Assembly: GCA_030848705.1 (NCBI GenBank)
Contig: CM061236.1
Location: 64,685,481-64,749,480, forward strand
DNA from: Heracleum sosnowskyi
Lineage: Eukaryota; Streptophyta; Magnoliopsida; Apiales; Apiaceae
Direction of reading: 5' to 3'
Length of the DNA: 64,000 nucleotides
The notes beneath the pieces are model-generated. The model had not been told where the DNA came from. It worked only from the letters and a program-made list of their open reading frames with translations, and ran no database searches. This document shows, in pieces, positions 9,694-20,300 of the stretch. A program made the position numbers and the translations under genes. Positions within the stretch are counted from its first letter, which is position 1; each line of letters begins with the position of its first letter.

Positions 9694-10872
9694 ATGGGTC
9701 CAAAGAGGCAAAGATTTGTTGGGTCGAGTAGTGCTAACCCAGATTTTGATGAGGGTTTTGATGAAAATAAGTTCTTGTCTTCGGCGGGACAAGCCGAGTA
9801 TAATCGCCTTCGGGGCAAGGCCGTTGCGAAGGAACGGGGTTTTAGGCCGTCAGCTCAAGATGGTGAATTGCTAACTATGATCGAAGAAAGGGGTTGGGGT
9901 GTGATATGTCAGACTCCGATGGAGGTACCTTTGGCAATTGTGCGGGAATGTTACGCCAATGCAATGGAGGAAGATACCGGGTACTCTTATGTTCGGGGAG
10001 AAACTGTGGATTTGCGCTTGGAAGCGATACGGAGGGTCTTGAGGCTTCCTCCCAGACCTAGGGCGGCCGAGGATTGGTCGAGCAAGTCGGCAGAGACTGT
10101 GGAATTGAATGCTATTGTGTTTGAGTTGTGTGCTCCGGGCACGGTATGGACTATGAAGGCGGGTTCTGACGAGCCGCTGCATTTTCCAGCTTCGGCATTG
10201 AACAGGTATGCCAAGGCTTGGAATTTGTTTATTTGTGCTAATTTGATGCCGTCCACACATACGCATGAGCTTACGGTGGAGAGGGCTATTCTCCTTTATG
10301 GGATTTTGACGGGCGAGTATGTAGCTTTGGACTCTTTGATTTGGAATGCTATGAGGCGCTACAGGGGCAAACAACAAGTAAGAAATCGTCCGTTTGGTCA
10401 AATTCCTTTTGGTTCAGTTATCACTCAGCTATGTGTGAGGGCTGGGGTCCGATGGGGGGCAGAAGAAGAGATGCAAAGGCCTATGGTAGATATCGACAGT
10501 GCTGTTATTGCTAGGTTGGGCGATTGGCCAGGGGGAAGGCCTCATCCTCGAGGAGTAGGATTCATTGTGCCAGGTGCTGAGGGAGCTGCTCCGCCAGTTC
10601 AGAGACAGAGGCAGGCTAGGGCCGGTAGAGTTTCGTCGAGTCGGGGACCAGGGATGGAGTTCATGGAATCTCAGTTCCGTAGGATGTTCAGGCGGATGGA
10701 CGCAATGCACAATGCGAATCGACAGTTTGCCGAGGAATTGACTAGTTCTTTGGATAGTGTTCTTGCGCGAGATGGACAGGAGGTGCAGTGGCCTGTGTAT
10801 GGAGCGAGCCATCCTTATCCACCTCCAGATTCTCCACCAACTGAGGAGGGTGGTGATGCCGACGACCAGTAG
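9694..10872 (+). CDS. Athila post-integrase (env-position) ORF, plant transposon-protein domain
   Basis: An open frame of 392 codons starts at ATG 9694 (MGPKRQRF) and ends at TAG 10870-10872. The frame is open upstream but has no better ATG. The middle part resembles the putative plant transposon protein family found after pol in Athila-like elements, with VPLAIVRECYANAMEE and VRGETVDLRLEAIRRVLRLP. The C-terminal part has a basic stretch, then FMESQFRRMFRRMDAMHNAN (possibly helical) and a Pro-rich acidic tail. No signal peptide or clear transmembrane segment is visible, so the env label reflects position only. It has no internal stop, unlike gag-pol. The function is not established. Confidence 0.75.
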   Translation: MGPKRQRFVGSSSANPDFDEGFDENKFLSSAGQAEYNRLRGKAVAKERGFRPSAQDGELLTMIEERGWGVICQTPMEVPLAIVRECYANAMEEDTGYSYVRGETVDLRLEAIRRVLRLPPRPRAAEDWSSKSAETVELNAIVFELCAPGTVWTMKAGSDEPLHFPASALNRYAKAWNLFICANLMPSTHTHELTVERAILLYGILTGEYVALDSLIWNAMRRYRGKQQVRNRPFGQIPFGSVITQLCVRAGVRWGAEEEMQRPMVDIDSAVIARLGDWPGGRPHPRGVGFIVPGAEGAAPPVQRQRQARAGRVSSSRGPGMEFMESQFRRMFRRMDAMHNANRQFAEELTSSLDSVLARDGQEVQWPVYGASHPYPPPDSPPTEEGGDADDQ

Positions 10873-12162
10873 GGGAGTACTTCTTACCTTTATCCTTTCT
10901 TCTCAATGAGGACATTGATTTGTTCAAGTTTGGGGGTATTGGATAGTAGGGTTGTATAGTAGTATAATGTCATATGCATGCCATTTAGGTTAATTCATGT
11001 AGCATCATATATTTTAGTTGCATTTGCATCATATATTTTAGTTGCATTTATATAAAAAAAATATATAAAAAAAATCATGTAGAATGTTGCATTTTGTTGA
11101 AGTCTTGTGTTATGTGATTGTTCATATAATTGCATGTCATAGCATTTTGCATGATCCCTTAGAATGAACTTTGGCTAAGAGAATGAGTGATGTTAATGAG
11201 ATGTGGTAATAACGAATAGAGGGTTGATTCATAGTCCCTACGAAATTGAGTTGCATGCTTAGAACAAATTAAAATTCACAAGTCTCATTGAGTTCTTGAA
11301 AGTGATCAAGCCATGCTTGTTTAAGTTAGAATTAATCCCTTGTTTATATTTAGAAGTTTCAGTATTCCTTTAAAAACGTAGGATGAACCTAAGAACAAGT
11401 TTGGGGGAAAATCAGGTAACTTATGTTGATTACTAAAGGCTAGGTGTCAAATGGCTAGTAGCCGGCTCACTATAAGGTGAGTAGTCTAGGGTGAGGTGAG
11501 AAAGCGAAGCGCGCTCATTTCGAAATTTAAAAAAAAAAAAAAAAAAAAAATAGTTGTTTTAATTTTATTAGTGCATAATTGACCACGGTTGAGCTCTTTG
11601 GTGCTCGAGTTAGTAAGTTCTTGGGGACTTTGTGCCTGGTGACCTAAGGCCTTTCAAGGTCTGGGATCCGCTAACCTAAAGCTCGTTACAAGGGTACCAT
11701 TGCATAAGTCTTTCGGGGCCTTAGCCATTGCACGGTCAAATAAGCATATGTAAATACATGTTAGTAGTGTCGGTAATTTAGCATGAACCCTGGTTTAACT
11801 TGAAGGAAGTACGAGGGTAATTCCAAGTGATTATTGGTTTAAGTTTAATTTTATTTATAAACTTGGGATTGGTTAGACGAGAGATAGGTATGGTTGTGAT
11901 TCAGTGGAGAGTAAATTAATGAGCATTTCACACACCACATTCTGAGTATGTTGTTTAGTTACGGGGATTTGGTCGAGCTCTATTTAGCATTGTCATTTTC
12001 TAAGCGGTGTTGCTTGTTTAATTGGTTAGAGAAAGTTTGAGGGGATCCTTGCATTCGCATCATTAGTATTTGCATTCATGCATTTTTCATTGTTTTAGTA
12101 GTTGCATATTTTGCACGTTTTGCTTTTGCTTGAGGACAAGCAACGATTCAAGTTTGGGGGTT
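10873..12162 (+). other. Athila 3' untranslated region with repeated polypurine-like tracts
   Basis: There is no coding frame of note. CAAGTTTGGGGG occurs three times, at 10925-10936, 11396-11407 and 12149-12160; only the last abuts the LTR. The first and last share the wider context GAGGACA...TTCAAGTTTGGGGGT. A run of A about 25 bases long lies at 11527-11551. Regions of this type are long in Athila. Confidence 0.75.
12151..12162 (+). other. Athila polypurine tract
   Basis: AGTTTGGGGGTT lies directly against the 3' LTR start at 12163. This is where plus-strand DNA synthesis is primed. The purine core is GGGGG, interrupted by T residues, as in other plant elements of this type. Confidence 0.75.
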
Positions 12163-13603
12163 TGTTAAGTGGATTTTATATCCACTTTTATAGACTTCTT
12201 TGTGACTTGGTCGTCGTGAATCTTCAACATTTTAGTCTCATTTGAGCCATTTTGTTCGTTTTGTAGGATTGCATATTCTAACGTGGTCGGAGGTGAGAAC
12301 AAGGAGAGAACTTGTCAAAACGCACTAGAAGAGGTCCAGTGAACATATCAAGATAAAATGAGGACAAGCAAGAGCTAGCCAACAGCAAGAGAAGAAAGAA
12401 GGAAAGCAGAAAACTGGACAGGCCAAGCTGGCAGGGCGCGGGAGCGCGCTGCAGGGTGCGGGCGCGGGCTACCTGGCAGGGTGCGGGAGCGCGCTGCCGG
12501 GCGCGGGCGCGGGCTGCCTTGAGTTTCTGTTGGTTTTTGCCTTAGTTCTGGCCGAGCTTTGAAGGGTAATTCTGGAATTTCACACTGGTTTAGGGTTATA
12601 TCATGCCTTAGGGGTCTCATTATAAAAAGGCCCGGATAGAGGGAGAGCAAAAAAAGAAGAGGAGATCAATACCTAAGTTCAAGAGATCAAAATTAAGCTT
12701 ACAGATTCACTTTGTTCTTCAATTTCCTTTGTAATCTTCTAGCGGTGGATAGTTGGTTGAATTCTATTCGTAATACTTATTGTTTATTACATTGAATCTT
12801 GTTTAGTTTATTAACAATGTTAACTATGGTACCCATGGTGATGATTAGTTCAATTATGAACTAATCTATTATCATGGGGTTGTACCGGATTCTTATATAA
12901 TGTTTTCTGGTTGATTTCAATTATTCCTTGCATGTTCTTATATCTGACATCCTTGTATGGTTGTGCATATTCAATTATAGTTGTCTGATCAACTTCTGTG
13001 ATTGTGTGTTAATCTCTATTGCAGTGACCGTACTGAAAATAGAGATTTAGAACTTGCCATGCTAGCGTAGGAATTTGGTGTGTCTGATGACATGGCTTAT
13101 TTGCGATATCACTCTACCCGTTTGGTATTGACTACGTGATCTTATTGATTACTTGTGTTTCAAAATCATTGTACGTTAAATCCCGCAGACCTGTTGGGAC
13201 TGCCTACAATTGATTGACTATTTGACTTCTATCTTAATTGTGGATGTTCATTAGGATGGTATACGTACAAAGACCTTTGGCGTATATCAGTTTCGTGTAA
13301 TCGATCAGGTGTAAGTGTAATTGCATGTTAGGAGGAAAAGGAATTTAATTGGTTAATTGCATATATGATGATGGTAAAAACCCCATGTGTTTTCTCTATT
13401 TGATAAATCATATTTGTTAATTGCTTAGTTAATTAGTATAGTGATAATTAAAACCAAACCTTGATAATTGTTTGAGAATTGAATAATATTAATTCTTGGT
13501 GCATAAATCAACGAAACAGCAACAACTAGTCTCTGTGGACGAACTCTGTTTTACAGACTATATTACTTGCGATCGCGTACTCTTGCGTGGAAAAGTGTGA
13601 ACA
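12163..13603 (+). repeat. Athila 3' LTR (1441 bp)
   Basis: This matches the 5' LTR in length and in all but 10 positions. It ends GTGTGAACA and is followed by GGACA (13604-13608), the second copy of the target duplication. The TATA box is at 12621-12628 and the GC-rich tandem units at 12430-12519. Confidence 0.95.
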
Positions 13604-14354
13604 GGACACTACGAGTTTAGTGATGTCGTTGGGCTAACGAATGCCCCTGCAACTTTCATGGACTTGATGAAGCGAGTTTTCAAGAAGTATTTGGATAAGT
13701 GTGTCATAGTGACATCGACAATATTTTGGTTTACCTCAAAGACCGAGGAAGAACATGTAGAACGTTTGGGGATAGTGTTAGAAGCACTGAGGAGAGAAAA
13801 GTTATATGCCAAGTTCTCAAAGTGCGAGTTTTGGCTAAGGGAAGTACAGTATATAGGACATGTGGTCAACAGTGAAGGAGTGCTGGTTGACCCTGCTACG
13901 ATAAAAGCTGTTTCGAACTGGAAAAGACCAACCGCCCCAACCGAGGTGAGAAATTTTGTGGGATTAGCCGGATATTACCGAAGATGTGTACAAGATTTTG
14001 CTATGATAGCAGCCCCACTAACCAGACTTACTCGAAAGACTGAAAAGTTGAATGGACCGAGAAATGTGAGAAAAGTTTCCGGGAATTAAAGAAAAGACTA
14101 GTCACCGCCCTGTGCTGGTATTGCCAGACGGGAATGGAGATTTTGTGATCTATAGCGATGCATCGCATAAAGGAGTAGGGTGTGTGCTTATGCAGCACGG
14201 AAAGGTAATTGCGTATGCATCCAGACAATTAAAGGAATATAAATTTAGATACCCTACGCGTGACTTAGAATTGGCAGCGATAGTTTTCGCTTTAAAGTTT
14301 TTGAGGCACTAATTGTATGGAAAGAAGTGCAAGACTTATACAAATCATAAGAGC
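13604..14354 (+). pseudogene. Chromovirus RT end and RNase H fragment
   Basis: The reading of the RT broken at 2170 resumes here. Visible are TNAPATFMDLMKRVFKKYLD, a damaged catalytic region, RREKLYAKFSKCEFW, GLAGYYRR and, after a frame change near 14090, the RNase H start IYSDASHKGVGCVLMQHG and YPTRDLELAAIVFALK. The FIDD catalytic box is destroyed: the bases at about 13705-13735 no longer read Asp-Asp. Stops and frameshifts show long decay. It is cut at 14354 by the SIRE insertion (target copy AGAGC) and resumes at 26389. Confidence 0.88.
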
Positions 14355-14410
14355 TGTTAGATATAATTGCTGACGTTTGTTCATCAGTGTTTAAGTCCCA
14401 GGTACATATC

Positions 14411-14508
14411 AGAGTTTATATAGAAGCCAGTCAGAGTTTGATAAAGTCTGACTGGGTGAAGAGTTTATATAGAAGCCGGTCAGAGTTTGTTATAGTCTGA
14501 CAGGGTGA
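14411..14508 (+). repeat. Two 49-bp tandem units, each a hairpin, in the SIRE-like LTR
   Basis: Units 14411-14459 and 14460-14508 both start AGAGTTTATATAGAAGCC. In the first, CCAGTCAGA and TCTGACTGG form a perfect 9-bp stem around an 11-base loop. In the second the same arms carry one mismatch. The 3' LTR copies are 25900-25948 and 25949-25997. They lie in U3 about 200-290 bases upstream of the TATA box, where enhancer-like repeats are common in LTRs. Confidence 0.9.
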
Positions 14509-14698
14509 TAGTTGAATTAGCTGTCGGTGCAAAGATAAAGATTCTAGAAGCAATATATTATGAAGATGGAAAGAAGCAGAATATATTGATACAGCTAAGG
14601 AGACTGGACAGAAGACTGAAGCAATCCTTAATTGATAATAATTGTATAGCTGATTTATAGGAGTATCAATTAGATAAGGATTGTATGTAGCTGTGTAC

Positions 14699-14706
14699 TA
14701 TATAAA
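14699..14706 (+). promoter_or_regulatory. TATA box of SIRE-like 5' LTR
   Basis: TATATAAA in the context TACTATATAAACACAG is a near-perfect plant TATA box; the copy in the 3' LTR is at 26188-26195. Transcription probably starts about 30 bases downstream, in the region of TTATCCCTAGAAGGG. Confidence 0.75.
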
Positions 14707-14901
14707 CACAGATAGGTTATCCCTAGAAGGGACGCGAACATTGAATATATCATTCTTGTAACCTAGTAGCTCTTTGTGATTCATTAACATCACTAAGAGA
14801 GAATTATTTAATATAATTCAGTTTGTTGATTTACAAACCTGTGTTCTTGATTGTTATTCTCATACATACTTGATTATATATTGTGTATTCGGCCTAACAA
14901 T

Positions 14902-14914
14902 TGGTATCAGAGAC
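14902..14914 (+). other. Primer binding site of SIRE-like element
   Basis: TGGTATCAGAGAC starts two bases after the LTR. It matches the Copia initiator-tRNA-Met site TGGTATCAGAGC through the first 11 bases, with A in place of C at the twelfth. Confidence 0.88.
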
Positions 14915-14962
14915 AAGGTTGTTTAATATATACAGTTTTACGATTCAAACACAGTATTAATC

Positions 14963-17287
14963 ATGTTTGAAGAAAATCAAACTTCTCCCAAGGTTGAACA
15001 GGTTAAACCTAATTCTGTGAGTCGATATGAAACAATCAGGGTTCCAATTCTCAGAGCAGTGGAGTATCCAATTTGGAAGGTGAAGATGACCATGTTTCTG
15101 GAGGCTACAGATCCAGAATACCTTGACAGAATATATGATGGTCCTCATATGCCGACTAAATTATCTCCTGTTGTTGATGGTCAAGAACAAAAGACTGTTC
15201 CAAAGGAAAAGAAAGATATGACTCCTGAGGACATCTCATCAATTGCAAAAGATGCAAAGGTTAGACATCTTCTCCACAGTGCTTTAGATAATGTAATGTC
15301 TAACAGAGTAATTGGCTGCAAGACTGCCAAAGAGATATGGGATGCTTTAGAAGTCAGATGCCAGGGAACAGGTGCTATTAAGAAGAACAGAAAGACAATA
15401 CTCACACAGGAGTATGAGCACTTTGATTCAAGACCTAATGAAACCTTGACTGAGACTTATGACAGATTTTGCAAATTATTGAATGATCTGTCTCTGGTTG
15501 ATAAAGAATATGAACTTGAAGAGTCTAATCTCAAGTTTCTGTTATCTCTACCTGAAAAGTGGGATTTAAAGACAACCACAATAAGAGATAATTATGAGCT
15601 TGCTGATATAGATCTTGATGAAATCTATGGGTTGTTGAAAACTCATGAACTGGAGATAGAACAAAGGAATAGAAGATTGAGTAAAAAGACAAAATCTGTT
15701 GCTCTCAAAGTTGAGGAGAAGCCCATCAAGAAGGAATCATCAAGGAAGAAAGCCAAGGGAAAGGCTTTAGTCATTAAATCTAAAAGCGAGTCATCAAACT
15801 CTGATGATGACTCAAACTCTGATGAAGCTTCTAACTCTGAGGATGATGAAGAACAGATGATGCAAATGGCTGCTTTAATGGTGAAGACTTTCAAGAAGAT
15901 GGGATTCAAGAACTTCAAGAAAGGAAAGAGATTCTCAAGGAAAGATTCAAACTCTGATAAGAGAAATTTCAGAAAGTCTGATGGAGGATATACCAAGTCT
16001 GGAAAGAAAGACAAGTCTGAGATCCAGTGCTACAAGTGTAAAGAGATGGGTCATTATGCCCCAGAGTGCAAGAAAGGCAAATCTGAGAAAGCACTCATCT
16101 CTAAAGGCAAAGACTGGGCAGATACTTCAGACTCTGATGATGGAGAAAATTATGCTCTTATGGCAACTGTCAGAGATGAGACTGAATCATCTGAAAATAA
16201 GGTACCCCTAACTACTTATGCTTATGATACTGATAATATATTTGAGTTAAGAGTATATCTGAAAAGTGTGCATGTTAGCTATAGGGATCAGACTTTAGAG
16301 AATGAGAGAATTAAAGCTGAGAATCTTAGTCTTAAAGATAGAAACAAGTTTCTTGAAGGAGAACTTGAAAAGATGAAGCAGATTCAAAAAGAAAGAGATG
16401 ATGCTGTTTATGTTGAACATGAGTTGCTCAAAAGATATAAGAAATTAGAATCTGATCTAGAAAAAGAAAGAAAAATAATCAAGACTTGGACAGACTCTGG
16501 AAGAGACACTCATCAAGTGTTTCAGACAGATTCTGTAGGTTTAGGCTATTGTGAAAATGATGAACTTAGGTTTAAAGACAAGGTTAAGGTTAAACCACAA
16601 CTTAAACCTGTGATATTTGTTCCAGAATCCACTAAGTTAAAATCTGTTGTAGTAAGAAAAGCTGATATAGAATCAGATGAAACCTGTGAAAGACAGGAAA
16701 ATATTATAACAGAAAAACTTATGGAAGTAGAAGCTGTTAGAAAGCCAGTAAAAACTTGTGAAAAACAGGTTAATGTTGGTTTGATGACAGGAAAACAGTT
16801 CAATCATAAGCTGAAAGAGGTAAAGTCTGCCATGAAACCAAAAGGGTCCAAGAAGAATAGGAATGGAAAGATAGGCATAAATAAAAGAAATAATCACTTG
16901 CCTACTGCTGGTGCTCCAAGAAAAACATGTTATAATTGTGGTAGTTCTAATCATCTTGCTAATTACTGCACAAAGAATAAAAATATCAATTCTTTACCTT
17001 CTACATCAGGAGAAAAGAATGATTATGTAAGGGTTAAACCACAGACTTTATGCACACACTGTGGGAGCACTTGGCATTCTATTTATACTTGTAAGAGTTA
17101 TCATGCTATTTATCACAATTATTATGAGCTAAAACCCAATCTGAAGTGGGTTAGAGCAAACTCTGCAAGTGTAAAGTCTGACAATGTTAGTTTAAACTCT
17201 GTTGATAGTCATTCCGCTGCAAAAACTAACACTGTTAAGAAAGACAAAGGATCCAAGCAAGTCTGGGTCCTTAAAACTAACACTTAG
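14963..17287 (+). CDS. SIRE-like Copia gag (774 aa)
   Basis: The nucleocapsid protein starts at the first ATG after a 48-base leader. Residues 20-240 form the Copia gag fold, with PIWKVKMTMFLEATDPEYL, AKEIWDALEVRCQGT and ETYDRFCKLLNDLSL. Three zinc knuckles follow: CYKCKEMGHYAPEC (about 356), CYNCGSSNHLANYC (about 656) and CTHCGSTWHSIYTC (about 697). Multiple knuckles and great length are typical of SIRE gag. Acidic Ser/Asn/Asp repeats (SNSDDDSNSDEASNSEDDEE, near 275) and a Lys/Glu-rich coiled-coil-like part (450-520) lie between. It ends at TAG 17285-17287, WVLKTNT-stop. The pol frame follows after 13 bases but in a different frame. Confidence 0.93.
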   Translation: MFEENQTSPKVEQVKPNSVSRYETIRVPILRAVEYPIWKVKMTMFLEATDPEYLDRIYDGPHMPTKLSPVVDGQEQKTVPKEKKDMTPEDISSIAKDAKVRHLLHSALDNVMSNRVIGCKTAKEIWDALEVRCQGTGAIKKNRKTILTQEYEHFDSRPNETLTETYDRFCKLLNDLSLVDKEYELEESNLKFLLSLPEKWDLKTTTIRDNYELADIDLDEIYGLLKTHELEIEQRNRRLSKKTKSVALKVEEKPIKKESSRKKAKGKALVIKSKSESSNSDDDSNSDEASNSEDDEEQMMQMAALMVKTFKKMGFKNFKKGKRFSRKDSNSDKRNFRKSDGGYTKSGKKDKSEIQCYKCKEMGHYAPECKKGKSEKALISKGKDWADTSDSDDGENYALMATVRDETESSENKVPLTTYAYDTDNIFELRVYLKSVHVSYRDQTLENERIKAENLSLKDRNKFLEGELEKMKQIQKERDDAVYVEHELLKRYKKLESDLEKERKIIKTWTDSGRDTHQVFQTDSVGLGYCENDELRFKDKVKVKPQLKPVIFVPESTKLKSVVVRKADIESDETCERQENIITEKLMEVEAVRKPVKTCEKQVNVGLMTGKQFNHKLKEVKSAMKPKGSKKNRNGKIGINKRNNHLPTAGAPRKTCYNCGSSNHLANYCTKNKNINSLPSTSGEKNDYVRVKPQTLCTHCGSTWHSIYTCKSYHAIYHNYYELKPNLKWVRANSASVKSDNVSLNSVDSHSAAKTNTVKKDKGSKQVWVLKTNT

Positions 17288-17300
17288 TGTTTGTTTGTGA

Positions 17301-20300
17301 TTGCAGGGTATAAAAGAGAGCACACTTATCTTGGACAGTGGATGCTCAGGACATATGACTGGAAATAAAGCCCTGCTATCAGACTTTAAGGAGAAGGCTG
17401 GCCCAAAGGTTTCCTATGGAGATGGCAACATAGGACACACTCTGGGATATGGCAATATAAATCTTGGAAGTGTCATCATCACACATGTAGCTCTAGTCTC
17501 AGGACTCAAGCATAATCTGCTATCTGTGAGTCAAATCTGTGACAGAGGAAACCATGTAGATTTTCACACTGAACACTATGAAGTTATCAGTAAATCTACT
17601 GGAAAAGTTGTTCTAGTTGGACACAGGCGCAACAACATTTATGAAGCAAGTTTGGTAACAAACTCTGATGGAAAAACAGTGTGTCTAACTGCAAGAATGT
17701 CAAATGAAGAGAGTTGGAATTGGCATAAGAAGCTCTCTTATTTAAATTTGAACAACATCAATGAGCTAATAAGAAAGGATCTTGTAAGGGGACTCCCAAA
17801 ATCAATACTCAGTCTAGATGGCCTATGTGATTCTTGTCAAAAGGCTAAGCAAAGGAAGTCATCTTTCAAGAGCAAATCTGAATCTTCAGTAGTGGAACCT
17901 TATCATCTTCTACATGTTGATCTCTTTGGACCAGTGAATGTGATGTCTATGGGCAGAAAGAAATATGCTCTAGTAATTGTTGATGAATATACTAGATATA
18001 CATGGGTGTATTTCTTATCAAAGAAGGATGAAACTGCTCAAACTCTGATGGATCATGTAAATCTACTGGACAAAGGATCACAGCACAAAGTCAAAATTAT
18101 AAGGAGTGATAATGGAACTGAATTCAGAAACTCAATCATGGAAGCTTTCTGCAAAGAAAGAGGAGTGAAACAAGAATTTTCTGCACCTGGAACTCCACAG
18201 CAAAATGGTGTAGTTGAAAGAAAGAACAGAACTTTAATTGAAGCAGCCAGAACTATGCTTGACGAAGCAAAATTGCCAACTTATTTCTGGGCAGAAGCTG
18301 TTCAAACTGCTTGTTTTACTCAAAATGCTACACTGATCAACAAGCATGGGAAAACACCATATGAGATGGTGAAAAATAAGAAGCCAAATTTGAAATATTT
18401 TCATATATTTGGATGCAAATGCTTTGTGTTGAAAACTCATCCTGAACAGTTGACCAAGTTCGAGTTAAAAGCTGATGAAGGAATCTTTGTTGGTTATCCA
18501 TTGTCAACAAAAGCATTCAGAGTCTACAATCTGAGAACTAAAGTGATCATGGAATCCATACATGTGTCATTTGATGACAAGAAAATAACTGGACTTGATG
18601 ACTTAGATGGATATGATCAACTGCGTTTTGAAAATGAAGGTTTATTCTCTGATGATGTAAACTCTGATGAAGCAGTACCGACAAACTCTGATGAAGCGGT
18701 TCTGATAAACTCTGACGAAGCATACTCTGAACCTCTACTGGTAAATACTGGAGAAACTGGAAATTCTCAAATTGAACAAAATAGAGAACCAGTTGAGGGG
18801 GAGCGTGAAGAAGCTCAACAAGACACAGCAAGTGAGTCAGTTGAGGAAACTGATTCAAACTCTGACAGTTCAAACTCTGAGCCATCCAATTCAGGGGGAG
18901 CCTCAGATACTGCAGAAAGTCAACATATGAATCAGGAGAGCATGGATCAAGGGGGAGGATCCAATAATGATGCAAGAAACCACTTACCAACAGCAAGAAA
19001 GTGGACACAGGCACACACACCTGATCTCATAATTGGAGATCCTGATGCTAGTGTGAGAACTAGAAGTGCAACAAATAATGAGTGTCTGTATCATGCTTTC
19101 TTGTCTCAAACAGAACCAAAGAAAGTGGAGGAAGCTCTTCAAGATGCTAATTGGATTACAGCAATGCAAGAAGAGTTAAATGAATTTGAAAGAAATGAAG
19201 TCTGGACACTTGTACCTAGACCAAAGAATAGATCAATTGTAGGTACAAAGTGGGTTTTCAGAAACAAGACTGACAGTGAAGGTGTGATTACAAGAAACAA
19301 GGCTAGACTTGTGGCTAAAGGTTATTCACAACAGGAAGGAATTGACTATGATGAAACCTTTGCTCCAGTTGCAAGATTGGAGGCCATAAGAATTTTTCTG
19401 GCCTATGCTGCACACAAGAAGTTTAAAGTCTTTCAGATGGATGTAAAAAGTGCTTTTCTCAATGGGAAGCTTGAAGAAGAAGTGTTTGTTGAACAACCAC
19501 CAAGATTTGTAGATCCCAAGCATCCAGATTATGTCTACAGGCTTGACAAGGCATTATATGGACTAAAGCAAGCACCAAGAGCATGGTATGAAACTCTTGC
19601 TCAATTTCTTTTAGAAAGTGGGTTCACAAGAGGTACAATTGATAAAACCTTGTTTTATTTCAATTCTGGTGATGATTTGCTTTTAGTTCAAATTTATGTA
19701 GATGATATTATTTTTGGATCTACTAATGACAAACTTTGTAAGAAGTTTGCAAAGCTTATGCAATCCAGGTATCAAATGAGCATGATGGGAGAGCTTAGTT
19801 ATTTTCTAGGCTTACAGGTCAAGCAAACAGATGATGGTATTTTTATCAATCAAGCAAAATATACCAGAAATCTTCTCAAGAAATTTGGTATGCTTGATAG
19901 TTCATCTGCTACAACTCCCATGGCTACAGCAACAAAGCTAGACAAAGACACAGGAGCCTCAGTAGATATGACAAACTACAGAGGAATGATAGGGTCTTTA
20001 CTGTATCTTACTGCAAGTAGACCTGATATCATGTATGCCACATGTCTTTGTGCAAGATTTCAAGCAGATCCCAGAGAGCCTCATCTAACAGCTGTAAAAA
20101 GGATTTTCAAATATCTCAAAGGAACCATAACCTTGGGTTTGTGGTATCCTAGAGAATCAGAGTTCAAGCTAATTGGTTACTCTGATGCAGATTTTGCAGG
20201 CAGTAAGATAGACAGAAAAAGTACAAGTGGAAGCTGTCAATTCTTAGGTGACAGATTGGTTTCTTGGTATAGCAAGAAACAAAAGTCAATTTCCACATCC

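Larger units (their letters stand above)
2171..13603 (+). mobile_element. Complete Athila-lineage Ty3/gypsy retrotransposon
   Basis: This 11,433-bp element has two 1441-bp LTRs, a tRNA-Asp-type primer site, a gag-pol region in one frame, an extra ORF after integrase, and a polypurine tract. It is flanked by GGACA at 2166-2170 and 13604-13608. I count 10 differences between the LTRs (0.7 percent). With a commonly assumed rate of 1.3e-8 per site per year that gives roughly 0.3 million years, with wide error. The gag-pol frame has seven in-frame stops and no evident frameshift, so the copy is non-autonomous now. Confidence 0.95.
14355..14899 (+). repeat. SIRE-like 5' LTR (545 bp)
   Basis: Starts TGTTAGATAT and ends CGGCCTAACA. 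It contains a 49-bp tandem duplication (14411-14508), a TATA box at 14699-14706 and the usual TG...CA ends. It is identical to the 3' LTR except at 14560. Confidence 0.97.

Noticed and set aside
11527..11551. Poly-A run as a sign of a LINE or processed gene
   Set aside because: It is within the Athila 3' region with no target duplication or LINE sequence next to it.
15790..18900. Repeated AACTCTGA spacing as a possible CRISPR-like array
   Set aside because: The spacing is irregular, the repeats are only 8-9 bases and lie in coding frames, and the organism is a plant. It is reported as a motif finding instead.
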